Assembly (NCBI RefSeq): GCF_019613795.1
Contig: NZ_CP080429.1
Location: forward strand, 1,331,501 to 1,395,500
DNA length: 64,000 nucleotides
Direction of reading: 5' to 3'
Origin: Flavobacterium litorale
Lineage (GTDB): Bacteria; Bacteroidota; Bacteroidia; Flavobacteriales; Flavobacteriaceae
The notes beneath the pieces are model-generated. The model was not told the DNA's origin and made no database searches. It was given only the letters and a program-made list of their open reading frames with translations. Made by a program: the position numbers and the translations under genes. Positions 46,593-54,345 of the stretch are shown one piece after another (the stretch's first letter is position 1; each line of letters starts with the position of its first letter).

Positions 46593-46741
46593 TAAAACCT
46601 ATCGCAAATAAAAAAAGTACCATTGGCGTTTTAGTATTTTATTAGCATCTGTAACGAAAAGGTTATAGTGTTAAAGTTTAAAATTTTTCTTGTTTGGTAG
46701 TAAAATAGTTCAGAGATTTGTTTCAACAAAAAAGGATAAAA

Positions 46742-46819
46742 ATGAAATTCATAATCAAAAAGCATTCTTCTTACACCATGTGGAACATCCACAGGGAGGC
46801 TGCTATTGGTTTATATTAA
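46742..46819 (+). CDS. Putative leader peptide 1 (25 codons) with attenuator
   Basis: A short frame ATG 46742 to TAA 46817-46819 preceded by AAGGA. The peptide is basic at the start and contains Met13-Trp14 followed by NIHREAAIGLY. A terminator begins 22 bases after the stop. Codons AGG-GAG-GCT (46793-46801) can pair with AGCCCTCCC (46844-46852) in the terminator 5' arm, with one bulge; a ribosome stalled near Met13-Trp14 would leave them free and prevent termination, while one reaching the stop would cover them. Too short to be sure it is translated. Confidence 0.55.
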   Translation: MKFIIKKHSSYTMWNIHREAAIGLY

Positions 46820-46841
46820 ATTTCCAGATAAATATATACAC

Positions 46842-46874
46842 AAAGCCCTCCCAATAATTAGGAGGGCTTTTTTT
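46842..46874 (+). terminator. Terminator T1 (attenuator after leader peptide 1)
   Basis: A perfect 10-bp stem (46842-46851 with 46861-46870), 9-base loop and seven T (46868-46874). There is no full-length gene upstream on this strand, so it ends a short leader transcript. Confidence 0.85.
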
Positions 46875-46950
46875 ATGCAATATAATTGGTAATATACCTA
46901 CAGCAATGCAATCGTATTTTATATACATATCAAAAAAATCCAATACAACC

Positions 46951-47010
46951 ATGTTAAAAACATGGATGCACTGGTTGTATGCCCTGTTGCCAAAGCAAAG
47001 AACAATTTGA
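46951..47010 (+). CDS. Putative leader peptide 2 (19 codons)
   Basis: A short frame ATG 46951 to TGA 47008-47010 encoding a peptide with TWMHW near its start (two Trp, one internal Met, one His) and a basic end. The start codon lies in a predicted hairpin: ATACAACC (46943-46950) pairs with GGTTGTAT (46973-46980) and ATGTT (46951-46955) with AACAT (46959-46963). Terminator T2 begins 23 bases after the stop. Like leader 1 it may control read-through to the OsmC gene; translation is unproven. Confidence 0.4.
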   Translation: MLKTWMHWLYALLPKQRTI

Positions 47011-47033
47011 TATTTAGTTTATAATTCATGTTC

Positions 47034-47071
47034 AGGCTCTTTTGGTAACACTTCCAAAAGAGCCTTTTTTT
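47034..47071 (+). terminator. Terminator T2 upstream of the OsmC-like gene
   Basis: A perfect 12-bp stem (47034-47045 with 47054-47065), 8-base loop, seven T (47065-47071). It lies 31 bases before the OsmC-like start, so it would block expression of that gene unless antitermination occurs or another promoter exists. Confidence 0.85.
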
Positions 47072-47102
47072 ATTAATCGTAATCAACACAAAATACTATA
47101 TT

Positions 47103-47546
47103 ATGAATGCTGCACAACCCATAAATGTACTTGGCTACACCAGTAACAACAAACAATTTGTTGTAAAAACCCTTAATACCGATTTAAGGATTAACCAAAA
47201 CACGCAATACCCAGAATTGGAAGGACCCAACCCCTACGAATACATACTGGCAGGCTTTGCAGGCTGTATTAATGCATTGGGGCAAATTGTTGCACAAGAG
47301 CAGGGGATAACCCTACGCTCTTTGCAAATAGAAATTACGGGCAACCTAAACCAACAAGATGGCGTTAATACTGCTAAACCAGGCTTTAGCCGTATCGAAA
47401 TAAAATTAAAGCCACAGGCAGCCGTACCGTTGGCGGTTTTAAAAAATTGGTTGGATGAGGTACAACAACGTAGCCCCGCCTACCACACACTGGTAAATAA
47501 TACCCCAGTAGATTTATTGTTGTTTAAAGAGTTTGCTTACAACTAA
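47103..47546 (+). CDS. OsmC-family protein
   Basis: A 147-residue OsmC/Ohr-fold protein. The first conserved cysteine is in FAGCINALG; the second, normally in a Cys-Pro motif, is Ser-Pro here (QRSPAYHTL). Thiol peroxidase activity of the Ohr type is therefore unlikely, and a YhfA-like role is possible. In many flavobacteria OsmC genes lie in methionine/homoserine operons, which agrees with the neighbour homoserine-dehydrogenase-like gene and with metK close by. It is preceded by two leader-terminator units. Confidence 0.85.
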   Translation: MNAAQPINVLGYTSNNKQFVVKTLNTDLRINQNTQYPELEGPNPYEYILAGFAGCINALGQIVAQEQGITLRSLQIEITGNLNQQDGVNTAKPGFSRIEIKLKPQAAVPLAVLKNWLDEVQQRSPAYHTLVNNTPVDLLLFKEFAYN

Positions 47547-47590
47547 GTTAGTTGAATTTATAAGTTGTTTTTGTTTGTTTGTTTATTTAG

Positions 47591-47627
47591 GAGAGCTGCC
47601 TTTGGGCAACCAAAGGCAGTCTCTTTT
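47591..47627 (+). terminator. Terminator T3 between the OsmC-like gene and the HSD-like gene
   Basis: A perfect 10-bp stem (47596-47605 with 47610-47619), tetraloop GCAA, extended by GAGA/TCTC past a one-base bulge, then TTTT. It follows the OsmC-like stop by about 45 bases and precedes the next start by 25. Confidence 0.75.
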
Positions 47628-47651
47628 AAGTAATAAAAAAAAGAGATTGTT

Positions 47652-48179
47652 ATGAACCATAAAATAAATGTTATCCTGTTTGGTATAGGTACTATAGGTA
47701 GTGCTTTAATTAATAAAATACTACGAGAACGAAAAGATTTGATTTTAGACGCTAAAATAGATATTAGAGTACCCATAATAACCAATGCTACCGTTGCTTT
47801 TTTTGAAAAAGAAGGTGCTAACTTTTCTTGGGAAGCTAATTTTATTCAGTTTGGCGTACCGTTTAAGCTGGACGATGTTATGCTGTATATTATGGAAAAT
47901 AAACTGGAAAATGTTGTAATTGTAGATGCTACTGCCAGCACCCAACTTGCAGCGGCTTATCTGGATTTTATTCGGAATGGGTTTAACCTAGTATCAATAA
48001 ATGAAACCCTACAATTTTTACCCGATAGCTTTGAGAAAGGCATTCGATTTTTAGCCGAAACACACAAGGTAGAATATACTTTTGTAAATACAATGCGTAG
48101 TAAGGTATTAGCAATAGAAGAGTTGTATGAGGCGATAGTTGAAATCGCTGAAAAGCAAAGACCAATAAGTATAAATTAA
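47652..48179 (+). CDS. Homoserine dehydrogenase-like protein, NAD-binding half only
   Basis: A 175-residue protein with a Rossmann start (NVILFGIGTIGSALINKIL, GxGxxG) and the DATAS segment followed by NLVSINETLQ, as in the NAD-binding domain of homoserine dehydrogenase. The catalytic and dimerisation domain (another 200 or more residues) is absent; the protein stops after VNTMRSKVLAIEELYEAIVEIAEKQR. The frame is clean with no internal stop, so it may be a shortened functional protein or a decaying gene. Enzyme activity as homoserine dehydrogenase is unlikely. It converges with the next gene, overlapping by 4 bases. Confidence 0.7.
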   Translation: MNHKINVILFGIGTIGSALINKILRERKDLILDAKIDIRVPIITNATVAFFEKEGANFSWEANFIQFGVPFKLDDVMLYIMENKLENVVIVDATASTQLAAAYLDFIRNGFNLVSINETLQFLPDSFEKGIRFLAETHKVEYTFVNTMRSKVLAIEELYEAIVEIAEKQRPISIN

Positions 48180-49189
48180 AACTTAAGTGTTATAAAATTT
48201 TTTCTCCATATTTTAAATTTAGAACAAAAATTATCCCTGAAAATATTGATATCGAAGAATCTCCTCTCATCCATATTTCTGTATGAAAATTCAGCAGCCT
48301 CTCCAAAGAAAGCATCATTACCCTCTATTCTTTTTTTGTATAAAGATTGTGATATTATCCATGTTTCACATAGGAACATAAGGAGGTTGGTTATTTTTCT
48401 TTCTAATCTTTTTTCATTAACAGCAAAAAAATCATTTACATATTTTTTTACTATGACTTCATCTTTTTTCTTATAAGCCATCATCAGTATTGAATCATTT
48501 TTATAAGGGAATAAGTTTATAAAAACATCTATCACATCTTCTTTTTGGGTTCCATATTTTTTCAAATATTCCTCCATTTCGGTTGTGGTTTCATAATTAT
48601 AGAATGATGATAAGCATATTTCTTTTTTTGATATTTTCCTAGTTTGAAATACGAAAGATTCAGTTCCATTATTTAAATCATCCCATATTAATCTTTCAGT
48701 TTTTTCAATATCACTTATACCCATTTTTTCTTGATCTAATGAAATTTTTAAAACTTCCTCATCGTATAAATCAGAATGGTTTTCAATTAGACATCTATTC
48801 ATAGAGACGTTGACTAACTTTCTATATTTTTCATTGTAAATAGTTCTCAAAGTGAAAAGCAAACAACTTTTATAGTCAGAAAAATCTATTTCCTTAGTTT
48901 CAATTAATTCAAATAACTCTGTATCGTGTTTGTTACAAAAACAAGGAAAAGAAAATGCTATATTTATTCCAGTTCTTTTGAAAAAATGTTCTTCTTCTTT
49001 GAATTTGCTAATCTGCATTTCCATCACATGACTATTTTCTGCTATTGAAGATATAATACCATTTTTTTGTAGAATATGTGAATTTATCGATTTCTCACTA
49101 CAATTGGGGTAAAAGCAAGTATTTATAGAATTAATACCATTTGATTTGCAATCCTGAAATGCTTTAGCTAATGCTTTATCGATATTCAT
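48176..49189 (-). CDS. AT-rich accessory zinc-site protein, function unknown
   Basis: A 337-residue protein. Near the N-terminus it has CFYPNCSEKSINSHILQKNG and, about 50 residues on, FPCFCNKHDTELFELIE: a Cys/Cys...Ser-His...Cys-x-Cys-x2-His pattern that looks like a zinc-binding core. I recall a widespread uncharacterised family with this 'SHxxQ ... CxxHD' pattern. The rest is helical. No signal peptide. Base composition is clearly more AT-rich than the neighbours and it stands alone, so horizontal gain is likely. A defence or nucleic-acid role is only a guess. Confidence 0.6.
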   Translation of the reverse strand: MNIDKALAKAFQDCKSNGINSINTCFYPNCSEKSINSHILQKNGIISSIAENSHVMEMQISKFKEEEHFFKRTGINIAFSFPCFCNKHDTELFELIETKEIDFSDYKSCLLFTLRTIYNEKYRKLVNVSMNRCLIENHSDLYDEEVLKISLDQEKMGISDIEKTERLIWDDLNNGTESFVFQTRKISKKEICLSSFYNYETTTEMEEYLKKYGTQKEDVIDVFINLFPYKNDSILMMAYKKKDEVIVKKYVNDFFAVNEKRLERKITNLLMFLCETWIISQSLYKKRIEGNDAFFGEAAEFSYRNMDERRFFDINIFRDNFCSKFKIWRKNFITLKF

Positions 49190-49273
49190 ATAGTAATTAT
49201 TAGAGTTAGATAAATATAATTATTAGAATTTAATTTGTATCTTTTTTTATAGGTGTTTTACTTTGTGTATGTT

Positions 49274-49306
49274 TTGAATTAAATAAGCTAAATTCTACTA
49301 TATTTG
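49274..49306 (+). promoter_or_regulatory. Candidate promoter of the acyloxyacyl hydrolase gene
   Basis: TTG at 49274-49276, 22 bases, then TATATTTG at 49299-49306. The start codon is 17 bases after the -7 box, so the leader would be only about ten bases. Confidence 0.55.
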
Positions 49307-49323
49307 TCGCATTAACATTATTA

Positions 49324-50421
49324 ATGCGGCATTTTATATACCTACTACTGCTATTACCCACATTTGTATTGGCTCAGCAAAAAGCTGAAGGCAGTTATAC
49401 TATTGATGCCAATTACTTTTACGGTAACATAGTACCGCATCGTAAATCCATACAGCACCTTATTACCCACCATCCCGAAGGTATAATTTTGAGTTTTAAC
49501 CGAAAAACCTTTGGTAAAAAAGCATGGGAATCGGCATACAATTACCCCGATTACGGAGTGTCGTTTCATTATCAGGACATGAAAAACCAATCGTTAGGCG
49601 AAATGTACGGACTGTACGGACATTATAACTTTTACTTTTTTAAACGAAACTTAATGTTTCGTATAGGGCAGGGTATAGCCTATAATACTAACCCCTACGA
49701 TAAGGAAACTAATTTTAGGAATTACGCTTACGGTGCAAGCATAATGCCTACTACTTATTTTATGCTCAATTATGCTAAACCCGATATTTGGCAAGGGTTA
49801 GGAGTACAAGCAGGCTTATCGTTCATTCATCATAGTAATGCTAGTATGAAATCGCCCAATACCAGTACCAACACCTTTGCCGTAAATGTGGGCGTTATCT
49901 ATACGTTTAAGCGCGATGAAACGAATGTATATATCCTACAACAAAAAGATACTGTTCGGTATACCGAGCCTATAAAGTATAACATAGCCGTTAGAGGTGG
50001 GCTGAACGAAAGTGATGTAATTGGCAGCGGACAATACCCGTATTACGCATTATCGTTTTACGCGGATAAACGTATTAGCAGAAAAAGCGCATTCCAGTTA
50101 GGGGTTGATGTTTTTTGGGCGAAATATCTGGAAGAATACATAAAATTTAAATCGGTAGCATTCCCAGAGGAAAATGTAGATGCCGATACCGATTACCGAA
50201 AAGTAGGAACATTTATAGGATACGAATTGTTTATTAACCGATTATCGGTAGAAGGGCAGGCGGGTGTATATGTGTACGAACCGTTTAAATCGACAGGGAG
50301 TATGTACCAGCGTGTAGGAATGAAATATTATTTTAGTAAAAAACTATTTGGTGGTATAGCATTAAAAACACACGGTGCCAAAGCCGAAGCTTTGGAATTT
50401 AGCATGGGGGTAAGATTATAG
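49324..50421 (+). CDS. Acyloxyacyl hydrolase / PagL-like lipid A 3-O-deacylase
   Basis: A 365-residue outer-membrane protein with signal peptide (FIYLLLLLPTFVLAQ) and beta-barrel strands throughout. The motif SFIHHSNAS in the middle carries the His-Ser pair of the PagL family, which removes the 3-O acyl chain of lipid A. It is longer than PagL itself (about 170 residues), as is usual in Bacteroidota, where these are annotated acyloxyacyl hydrolase. Activity is inferred. The next gene starts 4 bases later and is probably co-transcribed. Confidence 0.82.
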   Translation: MRHFIYLLLLLPTFVLAQQKAEGSYTIDANYFYGNIVPHRKSIQHLITHHPEGIILSFNRKTFGKKAWESAYNYPDYGVSFHYQDMKNQSLGEMYGLYGHYNFYFFKRNLMFRIGQGIAYNTNPYDKETNFRNYAYGASIMPTTYFMLNYAKPDIWQGLGVQAGLSFIHHSNASMKSPNTSTNTFAVNVGVIYTFKRDETNVYILQQKDTVRYTEPIKYNIAVRGGLNESDVIGSGQYPYYALSFYADKRISRKSAFQLGVDVFWAKYLEEYIKFKSVAFPEENVDADTDYRKVGTFIGYELFINRLSVEGQAGVYVYEPFKSTGSMYQRVGMKYYFSKKLFGGIALKTHGAKAEALEFSMGVRL

Positions 50422-50425
50422 CATT

Positions 50426-51181
50426 ATGAAACTATTAAACCGACTTACAATAATTATAATTGTATTACAGCTTTTAATGGCTTGCGATAGCAGCTCGGCA
50501 CCCGAATGTTTCCGTACAGCGGGTAATGCTGTTACGTATGATATTGCTGTGCCAGATTTTACCAACATTCATACTTCGCCAGGTATCGAGTTGGTAATAA
50601 CAGAGGGTAGACCCCAACGCGTTACCGTACACACAGGCGAAAACCTTACCGAATATATTAAAGCGGAGGTAACTGATGGCGAACTACTGCTTACCAATGC
50701 CAATAATTGTAATTGGACACGCGATTACAACACTACCACAGTATATATTGCCACACCTAATTTAGAGAAGATATATTCAGCATCGCAATTTGCTGTAAAA
50801 TCAAATGGGGTACTAACATTTCCGTCGTTAACCCTACAATCGGGCTTGTTTAGCGAAACAGCATCGGGTACGTTCGAACTGGATTTGGCGGTTGATAATC
50901 TTTTAATTGAAGACGACCAATCGACCTACTACGAGTTAAAAGGAACAGTAAATAACCTAAACATAAAATTATACGATGGCGATGCCCGTTTTGAGGCAAG
51001 CCAACTCGTGGCGCAAAACATAGAGGTTTTTCAGCGCAGTACTAACGATATTATTGTAAACCCACAGCAGGAAATAAGAGGCACCATTTATTCTACGGGG
51101 AATGTAGTACTTAAAAATGAGCCTCCTGTAGTTAGCATCGAGCAACTTTATACAGGGCGTTTGGTGTACGATGTAGATTAA
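50426..51181 (+). CDS. Head GIN domain (DUF2807) lipoprotein
   Basis: A 251-residue predicted lipoprotein (lipobox LLMACDSS) with one DUF2807 'putative auto-transporter adhesin, head GIN' domain: FTNIHTSPGIELVITEG, VTVHTGENLTEYIKAEVTDGELLLTN and beta-helical repeats after it. Such proteins are thought to form a right-handed beta-helix at the cell surface; the partner is unknown. It is 4 bases after the lipid A deacylase gene and converges on gldA with a 4-base overlap of the ends. Confidence 0.88.
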   Translation: MKLLNRLTIIIIVLQLLMACDSSSAPECFRTAGNAVTYDIAVPDFTNIHTSPGIELVITEGRPQRVTVHTGENLTEYIKAEVTDGELLLTNANNCNWTRDYNTTTVYIATPNLEKIYSASQFAVKSNGVLTFPSLTLQSGLFSETASGTFELDLAVDNLLIEDDQSTYYELKGTVNNLNIKLYDGDARFEASQLVAQNIEVFQRSTNDIIVNPQQEIRGTIYSTGNVVLKNEPPVVSIEQLYTGRLVYDVD

Positions 51182-52080
51182 TCTTCTGAGGTTGTTAACT
51201 CTCTAAACAACGCCTCTAAATTTTTATTCTTTTGGTTAAGTTGTAGTATTTTTAGTCCGTTATCGTGTGCAAAATCAAATATTGCAGGGCGCATATCCTT
51301 ATCGGTACTAAAAGTAAGCTCCCACGTAAAATCAAACGTATTTTTATACGATACCAAATGCGGAATGGTTGCTATAAGAGGTTCTTCTATTCTGTAATCA
51401 AAACCAACTTCAATTATTTGACTATCGCCGTCTCGCAGGCTGCTCAATTTTCGGTCGGTAACCACTTTACCCTTATTAATAATAATAACCCTATCACAAA
51501 TAGCTTCTACCTCTTGCATAATATGCGTAGATAAAAATACTGTTTTGTCCTTACCAATATTTTTAATTAATTCACGAATTTCTACAAGCTGGTTGGGGTC
51601 AAGCCCCGTAGTAGGCTCGTCCAATATTAATACTTCGGGGTCATGTAACAATGCTGTAGCAAGCCCTACCCGTTGGCGGTATCCTTTAGAGAGTTGTCCA
51701 ATTTTTTTATTCGCCTCAGGTGTTAAACCCGTTAGTGCTATTACTTCCTCAATACGGTTTTTAGCTACTTTGTATACATCGGCATTAAAACTTAAATACT
51801 CACGTACATACAAATCCAGATATAACGGATTATGTTCGGGTAAATATCCTATAGCTTGCTGCACCGCTTTGGGTTGCAAGGCTACATCACTATTGTTTAC
51901 CAATGCAGTACCTGAGTCGGAACTCAAGTAAGTGGTTAATATCTTCATTAAAGTCGATTTTCCTGCTCCATTCGGACCCAAAAAACCAACAATTTCACCC
52001 TTATTAATCGTAAACGAAACAGCATCGAGTGCTTGCTGCGTACCATAACTTTTAGAAATATCTTTAACCGCTATTGACAT
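51178..52080 (-). CDS. gldA: Gliding motility ABC transporter ATP-binding protein GldA
   Basis: A 300-residue ATPase with start at ATG 52080 (SIAVKDISKSYGTQQALDAV); the frame is open to 52098. Walker A GPNGAGKST, signature LSKGYRQRVGLATALL, Walker B VLILDEPTTGLDPNQ and H-loop STHIMQEV are intact. Length and sequence fit GldA, which with GldF and GldG forms an ABC transporter linked to gliding motility; gldFG are not in the window. A generic ABC-2 type ATPase is the alternative. Confidence 0.85.
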   Translation of the reverse strand: MSIAVKDISKSYGTQQALDAVSFTINKGEIVGFLGPNGAGKSTLMKILTTYLSSDSGTALVNNSDVALQPKAVQQAIGYLPEHNPLYLDLYVREYLSFNADVYKVAKNRIEEVIALTGLTPEANKKIGQLSKGYRQRVGLATALLHDPEVLILDEPTTGLDPNQLVEIRELIKNIGKDKTVFLSTHIMQEVEAICDRVIIINKGKVVTDRKLSSLRDGDSQIIEVGFDYRIEEPLIATIPHLVSYKNTFDFTWELTFSTDKDMRPAIFDFAHDNGLKILQLNQKNKNLEALFRELTTSED

Positions 52081-52259
52081 AGTATTGATTTTGAACAAAA
52101 GTAATAAGAAAAAATAGTTTCAAGGGAGCCATTACAACGCGTAATGATATTTATTTAGTATTATTACCATATTGTGTTTTAATACTAGCTTAATACAGTT
52201 CTGTTTTGCAGGTAGTACTTTTGAATGTATGAGATGTTGAATCCTTAATAATCTTATAC

Positions 52260-53195
52260 ATGACTGAAATTATATTGTCTATCGTTGCTGGGCTTGTGCT
52301 GTTTTTGTATGCTGTTTTCAGTTTATCCGAAACCATATTGGATGTTGTAGGCGATAATGTAAAAAAGTGGCTGTCGCGCTTTACCTCAAATGTGTTTTCG
52401 GGCATACTCACAGGCGCAATTGTTACTACTATAGTCGATTCCTCATCGGCAGTAATTATTATTACCATTATACTTATAAACTCCAAAGTATTAAACTTTA
52501 GACAGGCTATGGGTATTGTTATGGGTGCAAACATTGGCACAACTGTAAGCAGCCAAATAATAGCTATGGATGTGGGGCAGTATTCGCCAGTATTGTTGTT
52601 AATTGGGTTTTTACTTTTATTCATATCAAAATCTAAAAAACTAAGCAGTACTGGAAAAATCGTATTATACTTTGGTGTATTGTTTTTCGGATTATTTACT
52701 ATGGAAAAGGCGGTAGAACCATTACGGGATGAGGCTTACTTTGCAACACTAATGGAAAATGTAGAGTCGCCTATTTATGGTGCTTTGGTGGGTGCTATTA
52801 CTACCTTAGTGGTACAATCCTCCTCCGCTACTATGGGTATGGCAATAATACTAGCAAAAAAGGGTATGCTCGGGTTATCGGGTGGTATTGCCATAATGCT
52901 TGGCGCAGAACTGGGCACGTGTAGCGACACGCTTTTGGCTACCATAAAAAGTAACAGGCAAGCATTAAAAACAGGGTTGTTTCATCTTATATTTAACATA
53001 CTTTCTATAATAATTGGGTTATTACTTTTTGAACCTCTAAACCAATTAGTAACCCAAATAGGGAGTAGTGATAATATTGGAAACATGGTAGCTAATGCCC
53101 ACATGATTTTTAATATTGGTGGCGTACTACTATTTGTTTGGTTTGTACCCCTGTTCGAAAAGCTGTTAAACAGTTTATTGCCCGACAAAGATTAA
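52260..53195 (+). CDS. Na/Pi cotransporter family protein
   Basis: A 311-residue membrane protein with two inverted halves typical of the NaPi-II/NptA superfamily. The second half has the canonical VVQSSSATMGMA; in the first half the matching motif is VDSSSAVII, with Asp in place of Gln. GANIGTTVSSQ and GAELGTCSDT follow at the same position in each half. It lacks the C-terminal PhoU-like domain of many bacterial members. Sodium-coupled phosphate uptake or export is the family role; the Gln-to-Asp change leaves the substrate open. Confidence 0.82.
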   Translation: MTEIILSIVAGLVLFLYAVFSLSETILDVVGDNVKKWLSRFTSNVFSGILTGAIVTTIVDSSSAVIIITIILINSKVLNFRQAMGIVMGANIGTTVSSQIIAMDVGQYSPVLLLIGFLLLFISKSKKLSSTGKIVLYFGVLFFGLFTMEKAVEPLRDEAYFATLMENVESPIYGALVGAITTLVVQSSSATMGMAIILAKKGMLGLSGGIAIMLGAELGTCSDTLLATIKSNRQALKTGLFHLIFNILSIIIGLLLFEPLNQLVTQIGSSDNIGNMVANAHMIFNIGGVLLFVWFVPLFEKLLNSLLPDKD

Positions 53196-53445
53196 CATTC
53201 AGAAAGTTGAGTTTTTAATATAACATGTTATTTTTTTTACGAAATTTATGGTAATGTATAATGCTATTATGTGTTTTTGTAAAACTAAAACCCAAAAAGC
53301 TGTATGCGCATTATTTAAACGGGTATTAAAAGTTTTTGAGTACTTTTGATTTTAGTTAAAATTGCTTTAGCTTTAAAAAAGCAGTAATAAAAATAATTAG
53401 GACTTTTGTTACGCATCCTAATAGTCATTAATTCCAATAAAAAAT

Positions 53446-54093
53446 ATGAAACGCATAAAAACTATCCTAATCGCATTTGTAACAGTATCAATAACTATAA
53501 CGAGCTGCAAATCGGAAAACAAAAATAAATTTGAAGAACAAGAACAAGTAGAACAAGAAGAAGAAACAGTAGAACAAAATCCAGTTGAAAAATTGGAAAT
53601 AACACAATTTCATGAAGTTTTGGAATTGCAAAACGTGAATTTCGACGTTTCTACTAATACCAAAGACGGGTCAAACCAATTAGCTGTTTCTACCGATGGG
53701 CTTCCGTACGAGTACGGAGAGGTTTTTAATATTCAGAATCAAGTTGTAACTAGTGCAGAAGTTGCAGACCTTAACTCCGATGGTTCGCCAGAGTTGTTTG
53801 TTTACACACTAGATAAAAGCAACAGCAAAGGACACGTTTATGCTTTTTCCGTTAACAATAAAAAATCGATGAGTACCGTATATTTTCAGCCCACTGATCA
53901 AAACACAAAAATTAATCAAGGTTATAACGGACAAGATGAATTTTCGGTAGTTGAAAATTATTTGGGACAAAAATTTCCAGTTTACGAGAATGGAATTAAA
54001 ACCAATAAAATTAGGCAGATACTATACAGCCTTGAAGAAGGCGAAGCATCCAGAAAATTTGTAGTAAACAGTCAAATAGAGTCCGAAATATAA
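53446..54093 (+). CDS. Lipoprotein of unknown function, possible PliI-like fold
   Basis: A 215-residue predicted lipoprotein (lipobox TITSCKSE, Cys at about residue 21) with a strongly acidic Glu/Gln-rich spacer (about 25-45). The folded part contains EVADLNSDGSPELFVYTLD followed by GHVYAFSVN, a pattern like the periplasmic lysozyme inhibitor PliI group and like Ca-binding FG-GAP loops. No catalytic motif. It stands alone with 250-base gaps on both sides. Lysozyme inhibition is a guess to test. Confidence 0.6.
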   Translation: MKRIKTILIAFVTVSITITSCKSENKNKFEEQEQVEQEEETVEQNPVEKLEITQFHEVLELQNVNFDVSTNTKDGSNQLAVSTDGLPYEYGEVFNIQNQVVTSAEVADLNSDGSPELFVYTLDKSNSKGHVYAFSVNNKKSMSTVYFQPTDQNTKINQGYNGQDEFSVVENYLGQKFPVYENGIKTNKIRQILYSLEEGEASRKFVVNSQIESEI

Positions 54094-54345
54094 AAACAAT
54101 GGCTAATAATAGCTATAAATAGCGGTTTATTAGTACCGCTTCTCAAAATTTATTGGTTTTCAGTTTAGCAATGTATACACAAAGTTAAATACAAAACTAC
54201 GTAACCACCCATGCCCATACTATAGGCATTCCTTTAAAAAAGGGCGTTAACAAATTGCTTTTTCTCAAAAAATAAAAACGTAACATAGCTTGTTTTACTT
54301 TACTATGCGGTACAAAAGCATTAAATTTGTAGTATAACGGAGCAG

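Noticed and set aside
46459..46620. SAM-I (S-box) riboswitch upstream of metK
   Set aside because: GCAACC and TGCTAA occur as in S-box RNAs, but the order, short size and the GATTT/ATTGCAA elements fit SAM-II better, and the S-box P1 and kink-turn sequences are missing.
52190..52624. 144-codon open frame opposite the Na/Pi transporter
   Set aside because: Overlaps the transporter start and promoter region on the other strand; composition is that of an antisense shadow.
53220..53238. Terminator after the Na/Pi transporter
   Set aside because: A 12-base palindrome with T-run is present, but the hairpin would have almost no loop and only A-T pairs, so I did not list it.
54121..54140. Terminator-like hairpin after the orphan lipoprotein
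   Set aside because: A 6-bp stem with 8-base loop but no T-run; too weak.
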